Assembly: GCA_014529385.2 (NCBI GenBank)
Contig: CM043944.1
Coordinates: 47,966,768-48,030,767, forward strand
Length of the DNA: 64,000 nt
Direction of reading: 5' to 3'
From: Adiantum capillus-veneris
Taxonomy: Eukaryota; Streptophyta; Polypodiopsida; Polypodiales; Pteridaceae
Shown here: positions 57,198 to 64,000 of the stretch, piece by piece
Position numbering within the stretch: the first letter of the stretch is position 1
Layout of the letters: each line of letters begins with the position of its first letter
The notes under the pieces: generated by a model
What the model was told of the DNA's origin: nothing
The model's database searches: none
Seen by the model: the letters and a program-made list of their open reading frames with translations, nothing else
Program-made: the position numbers and the translations under genes

Positions 57198-57743
57198 CTT
57201 TCGAACTCATAGGGCAAGGACACCCTTCAAGCCCTTCAAATTTCTTGGCGGGGGGGGAGGGTCACTTAAAATTTATGCGACTATCACGTCAGTATAACAA
57301 AAGGGATTATTAATTTTTTTTCTCACATTTTCACATACAGAAGGGTTTCATAAAATGTAATTGAATTTTTTTTTACAGATTGAATTATTTGTCAAAAATT
57401 CACAGATAAGTAGGGTTCTTGAACGCACGTGATATACAAAATTTATACATAGTGACCCCCCCCTCCCCCCCCTCAAATTTCCAAGATATTATGGTTTTAT
57501 TTGAGTAATAGTGTATTTTCAAAAGAGTAGCTAACGTTTTTCACCCATAGAAAATAAATAAAATGCCCAACAAAAATCAACCCTCACATTAACACCCCAA
57601 ATAGGGAGAGAAATTGCCCAGTACCTTTTACTTGTTCTTGGATATTTTGTCCTTTTTATTTTTAAGAGTTAAACCATGGGCCATGCTTAAAAATCAATAA
57701 ATTCTCTAAATCTTGACAGACAAAGGTGCCTATCAAAAATCAA

Positions 57744-57778
57744 CCCCCCCCCCCCCCCCCCCCCCACACACACACACA
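57744..57778. repeat. Poly(C) run of 22 followed by (AC)n
   Basis: C22 at 57744-57765, then acacacacacac. Another C-rich run (ccccccctccccccc) lies near 57457-57471. Confidence 0.95.
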
Positions 57779-57933
57779 TAAAGGAAAATGTTTTAGTGTC
57801 CAAATGAATGATGTAGCAAGCAGAAGGGAGAAGAGGAGAAAGAGAGAATAAAATGTTTAAGGGTGTAAGAAAATCTAAAAAGACGTTAAAGTTACATAAC
57901 AAGTCTTTAACACTTGAATATCTATGGGAAGGA

Positions 57934-58350
<417 letters not shown>

Positions 58351-58518
58351 CCATCTATATTTTTCTTTACAGAGATTGAGAAAAAGGAGTTTTCTCATCC
58401 TTTTCATGCATTGATTTCAGGTCATCACTTCAACCGCAATGCCAATTTGTCAACTACTATAACACGATGACAAGTCGTATGTGTATGCACACATGAGCTC
58501 CATGCAAATTGTTATCTA

Positions 58519-58521
<3 letters not shown>

Positions 58522-58552
<31 letters not shown>

Positions 58553-58560
58553 TTGTGTGT
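58522..58560. repeat. (GT)n microsatellite
   Basis: About 15 GT units with one interruption. Confidence 0.9.
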
Positions 58561-58728
58561 ACTCAAATAGGGTATGCTACTCATATTCTCAAATTTTCAA
58601 GGAACCTAATGTGTACACAAAAAGAGGCTGCCCTACATTGCCTCGATGTCCAATCGCACATTTAACAAAGCAACAATTAAACCAAATGGTTGGTATAATA
58701 TAGATCGTGCGCAAGGAAATAGCATTAA

Positions 58729-58755
58729 GGAGAAAGTTGGACTCACTTTTGGGCC
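58729..58755 (+). repeat. Left terminal inverted repeat of T
   Basis: 27 bp identical to the reverse complement of 62404-62430. The reading frame that crosses it (58646-58852) is therefore spurious. Confidence 0.85.
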
Positions 58756-59045
58756 CTGTAAGAAGTGCCACGTCGGCTTAGAGAGAGAAAATGAAAATGT
58801 TAAATTGTGCATTTTATGTGATACTTTTGTGCGCAACAAAAAGCCAAAATGACATTCTTTGGTAGGTAGCTGCCATCTTTATCATTCTTATCCTTCGTTC
58901 TCTTGTCAGGAATCCAACTAACTGTATGACTAATGATTTGAAATTCCAACTTACAAAGCGTTCCCTCCAGAAACATAAGCCACACGAACTTTATCAACTC
59001 TAAACTTGAGAATATGGTCTTCCCTCCCAAAACCTGAGATATTTC

Positions 59046-59609
59046 ATGAGTTTCGAGTCTCCGTCTTTTTCTCTATCACCTCTAGGAATGGAGAACGCTT
59101 CTTTTCTTGATGAAAACACTAATTTGAACTTGCAATCCTCAACCCCTTCATCTTTAACACTTACCCAAAGAAAGAACACACATCATCTTCATGTTGATGT
59201 ATTGCAAGAGTACGCACCGTTGCAGAAACGTAGGAGGGAGTCTTTCTTATCTCAACGGGAGAAAGAACTTAGAAGGACAAACAAGGAACATCATTTGGAT
59301 TTGTGGACCGATGGGTCTATTTATCCAAAGGATCCTATGACAAATGTGCCACCTTCCTTTGCTAATATCACTAACCTCTTACATTTCACAGGCGATGGCA
59401 AGGATGGGCTATTGGGATACACCGAACATTTGGAAATGAGAGGATTGAATGCGGAAAGGCAAAGAAACTTCCTGGCGATGGAGAACATGCAGCTGAAGAA
59501 ACTTAATGAAGCATGCTCTCAAAAGATTTCATCAAACAAAGAGACAATCCAAGGGCTTGAGAAGAAGATCACAAGTTTGCGAGAGAAAGACACCGTGCTG
59601 TCTTTGTAG
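59046..59609 (+). CDS. Hypothetical coiled-coil protein in T (187 codons)
   Basis: ATG at 59046, stop at 59607. The N-terminal third is Ser/Thr-rich (SSTPSSLTLTQRK), followed by a basic patch (QKRRRESFLSQREKELRR, residues about 58-75) that could be a nuclear signal, a middle part (LDLWTDGSIYPKDPM), and a C-terminal Lys/Glu-rich helix with heptad-like hydrophobics (IQGLEKKITSLREKD) likely to be a coiled coil. It is not recognised. A Ulp1-like fragment starts in another frame just after the stop, so this could be the 5' part of a spliced peptidase gene; 'ctttgtag' at 59608 could be an acceptor. It is transcribed towards the minus-strand gene. Confidence 0.45.
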   Translation: MSFESPSFSLSPLGMENASFLDENTNLNLQSSTPSSLTLTQRKNTHHLHVDVLQEYAPLQKRRRESFLSQREKELRRTNKEHHLDLWTDGSIYPKDPMTNVPPSFANITNLLHFTGDGKDGLLGYTEHLEMRGLNAERQRNFLAMENMQLKKLNEACSQKISSNKETIQGLEKKITSLREKDTVLSL

Positions 59610-59709
59610 TGATCATTGGAGTCTGATGTTATTTGACATGGAAGCTAAGATTGTTTACTACGCAAACTCCGGGCAAAGCAGGGCGTTTCACGGTCGTGTA
59701 GAAACGTAA
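59605..59709 (+). pseudogene. Ulp1-like cysteine peptidase (C48) fragment in T
   Basis: The plus frame reads SDHWSLMLFDMEAKIVYYANSG. In the Ulp1/C48 family the catalytic His is in an HW-(S/V)-L segment and the catalytic Asp in a Y-x-D-S segment about 20 residues later. Here the His is present and the expected Asp is Asn (YYANS), a G-to-A change. The Gln and Cys of the catalytic set are not seen; the frame stops at 59709. Ulp1-type domains are frequent cargo or parts of plant DNA transposons. Confidence 0.5.
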
Positions 59710-60178
59710 GGCCCATCTGGGTACATTTGGAAGTAGTGTCTCTTTGTAATGTGTTGCTGACTCAAGTAGTTATGTATGTAGTGGTTATGTGTTGCTGACT
59801 CAAGTGGTTATGTACGTAGTGCCGCGAAAAAACTTGTATGCTGTGTAGAGCATGTTTTGTTAGAACATGATCTAGGAAATACCATACGGCACGAACGGGT
59901 AACCGTGCCCACGCAGATTGATGACTATAGCTAAAGCTAGCGAACCTATTTGAATGCCCTGTTGCTCCTCAGTCAAATTATGGATGTACCGAACGTAAGT
60001 AATCGTGTTGTTTTATTGTTTGCTGCAATGTTTGTATGAAGCAACAAACGTTTGTATCACGCTTCTACAGGAACTTCAATTACATAACTACACCCCCAAC
60101 GATGTGCGATATTTTTTTGTAATGGCCATCCACAACATATTATAATCTCGATAAACAGATGCACAAGAGAGAAAGGGG

Positions 60179-60530
60179 CGAGAGCTGAGGAGTTCGAACA
60201 GGCACGCATTAACAAAATGATGCAACACCACAATTAGACTCAAGAAGACGTTCGAAATATGCAAGAAGCAATAAATCAATATTATGCGGACGCCACATAA
60301 GTAGAGGAATGGGCTTCACGTCGACGGCAAGAGCAAGAACAGAGGGAAGCTTCGCAGGTGCAAGATGCATGGGAAGCCATGGAAGAGACCCATGATTTCG
60401 AGCGACGCGAAAGGATGCCCGAGACCAGCGTCCCCAGAGGCAGAAGTAGCAGCAACCGGAGCAGAGGGCAGGGGAGCAAACGGAGCAGAGGGCAAGGGAC
60501 CAGTGGTGGCAGCAACCGGGAGAGAGGATA
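60179..60530 (+). pseudogene. Glu/Gln-rich coil and Arg/Gly/Ser-rich tail remnant in T
   Basis: One frame reads a helical Glu/Gln-rich part (AEEFEQARINKMMQHHN, DVRNMQEAINQYYADAT, EEWASRRQEQEQREA) and then an Arg/Gly/Ser-rich tail (PRGRSSSNRSRGQGSKRSRGQG). It is broken by TAG after HHN and TAA after DAT, both at positions that could have been Gln codons, then TAG after SNRERG. The tail suits nucleic-acid binding. It could be the 3' exon of the same decayed plus-strand gene. Not recognised. Confidence 0.35.
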
Positions 60531-60759
60531 GGGGACGAGTGGCACAAACCGGGGGAGAGGACAGTAGCAGGGAAAGGGAGCAGTTTACTTGTATAAATCT
60601 TGACAGAAACAACACAATATGTAAAGTTTTGAGACAATGAAAATGTACATTTTTGAAACATTGTTTGACCGACACAAAATGTCTCTGGATTAGTCATTTT
60701 GAAGAGTATATCATGGTTTGCATGGCATCAAAGCTCTTTGCGTGCACAAGATATGTGAC

Positions 60760-62248
60760 CTAGCTTCCGGTGGAAGCAACTAAGTGAAGTGTATTTGTGA
60801 GTGACTCTTTGCACAATGTTGTTTTCTCCTTGCGTCTTGGAATCTGAAAAGAAGAAAAAGTCAGATTCTGTCTTAATGTATTAAAGACAATCAAAATTCA
60901 TCGATTTAGTAAGCACCTTTCTATTGTTGAGACTGAATGCATACAATTCCGGCAAAAGTGGAAGTTCTTCACATGTAAGATCTACCCTCAGCTGTGCAAG
61001 AGTTGTGCTTGACATTGTCTCCATCACAGTAAGTAGGCTGTCTCGAAAGTAGAGCTCCATTGATAAAGGTTTATTCCGGAGGCTATTCTCTGTATCTTGG
61101 TCGAGTGGAATAAGCTGCCCACTAAGAAGATGATATCTAATATAGTAAAACGACACTAAGCAATTTTGAGAGCTTACAATGAACTTGCAAATTATGGACT
61201 TCTTTTGCAAAATACAGATTTTGCTCTGTGATTGTTTTCTATCCCAATTATCATCTAAAAAGTCCAAACAGCTCTCAGACTTGCAAATGAACATTGTTGC
61301 GATAGTTCTTATTTGCTCATCGCAGAAAAAATCTACAAACACTTCTAGAGGCATAAATAGTGCGAGCCGAACTACTTTTGTGGCAATTGAATACTTGAGG
61401 GACTTTTGTATATCCTGAAACAACTTATTCCTAAAGCTTTCACTAGTTTGCGAAGCTGGCAAGGAACAATCCTTGTTGTCAAAGGATGGAAGTGATAAAG
61501 GAGCTACACGACCCCAACCAATGAAAGTTCTCGGTTCCACATATGACATATCATAAAAAAATATATCTACAAGCTCCTTGTGTTGTCTTCCTCGATACAT
61601 TTGCTCACCAATAAATGCATGGAAAGCATCAAAAATCCCAACTATGCTCTCAACTGGTTGCCAATCTGTCCTATTCGATGGATAAATATCTGAAACATAC
61701 CAAAGATGATATCCACCACTTAACCTTCGAATATAATTATGCACTAAGCGAGATGCTCAAAATAACTTACAGTTGGGTCGATGCCTTGGAAAACTTGGAG
61801 GAGATGTTTGCAACCTTAAGTCTGCATGCTGGAAAGCATGTTGTATGAGGACCTCTTTCACCTGCTTGCTTTGTGAACACACTTTAAACTCTTTAACTTG
61901 TCCCTTGAAAGCCTCCACGAAATCATTGCGTTGCCTCTTCTTCCTCCTTCTAGTTTGTAGTAGAACCCAATTTCCGATAGTTATTCGAGATGGTATCCAT
62001 GCTTGATCGTCTGTAGTATAACTGTCAAAATGCTAACACAGTCAATGGTAGTGCTAGGCCTTCGAGAAGTAGTCATGGTGTGCAATAGAATACACAGAAA
62101 GGTTAGTGCAAATATGAAAAAGGGAAGAAGTTTTGAGAGGGAAGTAGAGCTACTCAAAGTCATATTTGGGCGGGAACAAAGATACTGGATAGAGTCTTCA
62201 ATGAAATTTCTGACATTCCTCAGTACAGAGTTAGCACGACTTACGCAT
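60760..62248 (-). CDS. Unrecognised four-exon gene in T, 366-residue product
   Basis: Minus-strand exons: 62248-62245 (ATG plus one base), 62010-61771, 61689-60917 and 60843-60760 (TAG at 60762-60760). Introns of 234, 81 and 73 bp have good sites: gtaagt/ctacag, gtaagt/tttcag, gtgctt/tttcag. Phases are kept throughout and no stop interrupts the 1101 coding bases, strong support for the model. The product has a basic cluster at about residues 21-29 (TRRRKKRQR, a possible nuclear signal), then a mixed region with WQPVESIVGIFDAFHAF and FIGWGRVAPLSLPSF. No signal peptide, membrane span or known catalytic motif is seen. It may be the transposase-like or accessory protein of T, or a captured host gene. 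The start codon is the weakest part. Confidence 0.55.
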
Positions 62249-62403
62249 TTATGCCTTGAAAGCGTGAAATTGTACAATTTGATGAACAAAAATAATATTT
62301 TCTGTTTTTTTTTAAAAAGAGCTTGACTCCAAAATGTCGATTTTCAACGTAACGTTAGCCTCTTCCTAATTGGTCGAGCGCCACTCTCTCTCTAGAACTG
62401 AAA

Positions 62404-62430
62404 GGCCCAAAAGTGAGTCCAACTTTCTCC
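62404..62430 (-). repeat. Right terminal inverted repeat of T
   Basis: Exact reverse complement of 58729-58755. Confidence 0.85.
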
Positions 62431-63010
62431 CAATGGCTCAAGCTGGTTGAATACAATCTGCTCTCTCAAAGAGGAATATGCTTTGTAATTAGAGGTTAGA
62501 GATAGATATAAATCAATGGCATGCATGATTTTAGCCACAGCCTCAATTTTACACCACGTCCTTCAGTTTAGCATAATGTAGAATCTTCAAGAGGTTGTGT
62601 AATACATTACTTTTAGGAATGCAATAGAATATACATGTAGGAATAGAGTATTGATAGTGTTTCACTTGGAAGAGAAGATATCTCTACAAGAATAGAAGCG
62701 GTTTTTTTGGCCGCAGCAACGCGCGCGTCACATACTAGTCGTACAATGACATAAGAATTGATTAAACCTTGCGACGAATCAACTTGAAGGTCAGATCATG
62801 GGTCCCTTTCACTCCCACTATAAGAAAGTGCTCACGAAGATAAGCAAAGTTCCAATGCTTGCTAACCTACACAGTTATATGAACAACGTTGCTCTCTATC
62901 CTTTCTCTTTGTCATCTGTAGAGGCAAGGTCAATGTCAAGTCGAATGGAACCACTCTTTACAAACCTGAAGAGAATTCTATTTTTCCATCTTGGACATCC
63001 AACACACATA
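62431..63010. other. Spacer, nothing recognised
   Basis: A plus frame (62798-63052, 84 codons, from MGPFHSHYKK) has no known match and runs into the inverted repeat. 'atgggtccctttca' at 62797 recurs inverted near 63575. Confidence 0.35.
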
Positions 63011-63790
<780 letters not shown>

Positions 63791-64000
63791 TAAAATCACA
63801 TGTACGATATGGCAGAATTTTTTAAGTACTTAGTACACAAACATGAGGAGACAACTACACACTCCGTTACGAATTCCCTTGATATTTTTCCAATTGGTCC
63901 AAGTACACCATTTAAAATGTATTTTTTGATTAATTTAAATATAGCTCACTTATTGCCCCAACAAAACATGGCTAAATCTATTTTCAAAGCTGTGTGAAAT
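63791..64000. other. Spacer to window end, nothing recognised
   Basis: A 65-codon plus frame (63800-63997) has no known match. Confidence 0.3.

Larger units (their letters stand above)
58729..62430. mobile_element. Element T: 3.7-kb unit bounded by perfect 27-bp terminal inverted repeats
   Basis: 58729-58755 and 62404-62430 are perfect inverted copies starting GGAGAAAGTTGGACTC. TAA precedes the left end and CAA follows the right end, which could be a decayed 3-bp TWA duplication as in PIF/Harbinger elements; no longer duplication is seen. Inside are a four-exon minus-strand gene, a plus-strand coiled-coil frame, a Ulp1-like peptidase piece and an Arg/Gly-rich remnant. No DDE transposase is recognised. 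Several plant DNA transposons carry Ulp1-type peptidases, so T is probably a DNA transposon, family unknown. Confidence 0.65.

Noticed and set aside
58646-58852. 68-codon plus frame with a CxxC pair
   Set aside because: It crosses the left terminal inverted repeat of T, so the frame is accidental.
60209-60697. Minus frame of 162 codons, Pro/Leu/Cys-rich
   Set aside because: It is the antisense of the Arg/Gly/Ser-rich plus-strand remnant, whose composition explains it.
61180-61235. A fourth small intron (gtaagc ... ttag) in the long exon of the T gene
   Set aside because: It would be about 43 bp, too short for a normal plant intron, and the frame is open without removing it.
58729-62430. Nine-base target duplication of a Mutator-like element around T
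   Set aside because: The 9 bp on either side of the inverted repeats do not match, and Mutator ends are usually longer.

Overview
This is nuclear DNA of a land plant, almost certainly one with a large repeat-rich genome. The window is AT-rich, full of (GA)n, (CA)n and (AT)n microsatellites, and built almost entirely of nested, decayed LTR retrotransposons. Primer-binding sites match plant tRNA usage: an initiator-Met type (TGGTATCAGAGC-like) and an Asp type (TGGCGCCGTTGCCGGGG-like). The species cannot be fixed from sequence alone. No tRNA, rRNA, CRISPR or clear housekeeping gene was seen.

Layout. (1) 1-11317: minus-strand Ty3/gypsy element 'H' (Tat/Ogre-like, Asp-type primer) with its 5' LTR at 10390-11317 and two blocks of about 285-bp degenerate repeats, each carrying a 22-bp palindrome. 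H sits in (2) a plus-strand chromovirus 'C' (11318 to beyond 12968), whose chromodomain tail is split by a 1078-bp insert with an 8-bp duplication. (3) 16040-17351: gypsy fragment 'J' with an internally inverted RNase H segment, cut by (4) a copia element 'F' (LTR 17352-17571, gag 18586-18843). F is interrupted by (5) chromovirus-like gypsy 'A' (18844-31887, plus), and a copia integrase piece at 42.6 kb may be the rest of F. Inside A's protease lies (6) element 'B' (22754-29681, AAATG target duplication), which has gag and protease but no reverse transcriptase and the unusual order LTR-PBS-LTR-PBS-internal-LTR. (7) 31888-42197: related element 'D' on the minus strand, its gag split by a solo LTR 'S' in the opposite direction (TGGAG duplication). 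(8) 43872-49983: 'G', a non-coding LTR retrotransposon (LARD-like). (9) 50263-53576: 'E', a deletion derivative of the A family. (10) 54165 to about 56.2 kb: a copia remnant 'L' with its 3' LTR start. (11) 56.3-58.7 kb: microsatellite-rich spacer. (12) 58729-62430: 'T', 3.7 kb bounded by perfect 27-bp terminal inverted repeats. It carries an intact-looking four-exon minus-strand gene (366 codons, unrecognised), a plus-strand coiled-coil ORF and a Ulp1-like peptidase fragment. (13) 62.4-64 kb: spacer with an inverted repeat.

How the parts relate. A, D, E and S belong to one family (iMet primer, shared LTR start TGTCATAA, Gag with an Arg/Ser-rich region). A and E form one subfamily, D and S another. 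H, B and G use the Asp-type primer, and B's protease is homologous to that of H, so B and perhaps G may have depended on H-like relatives. Stop codons in A, compared with E, fall mostly where C became T, as expected from decay of methylated DNA. The least explained item is T, followed by the palindromic repeat arrays of H.
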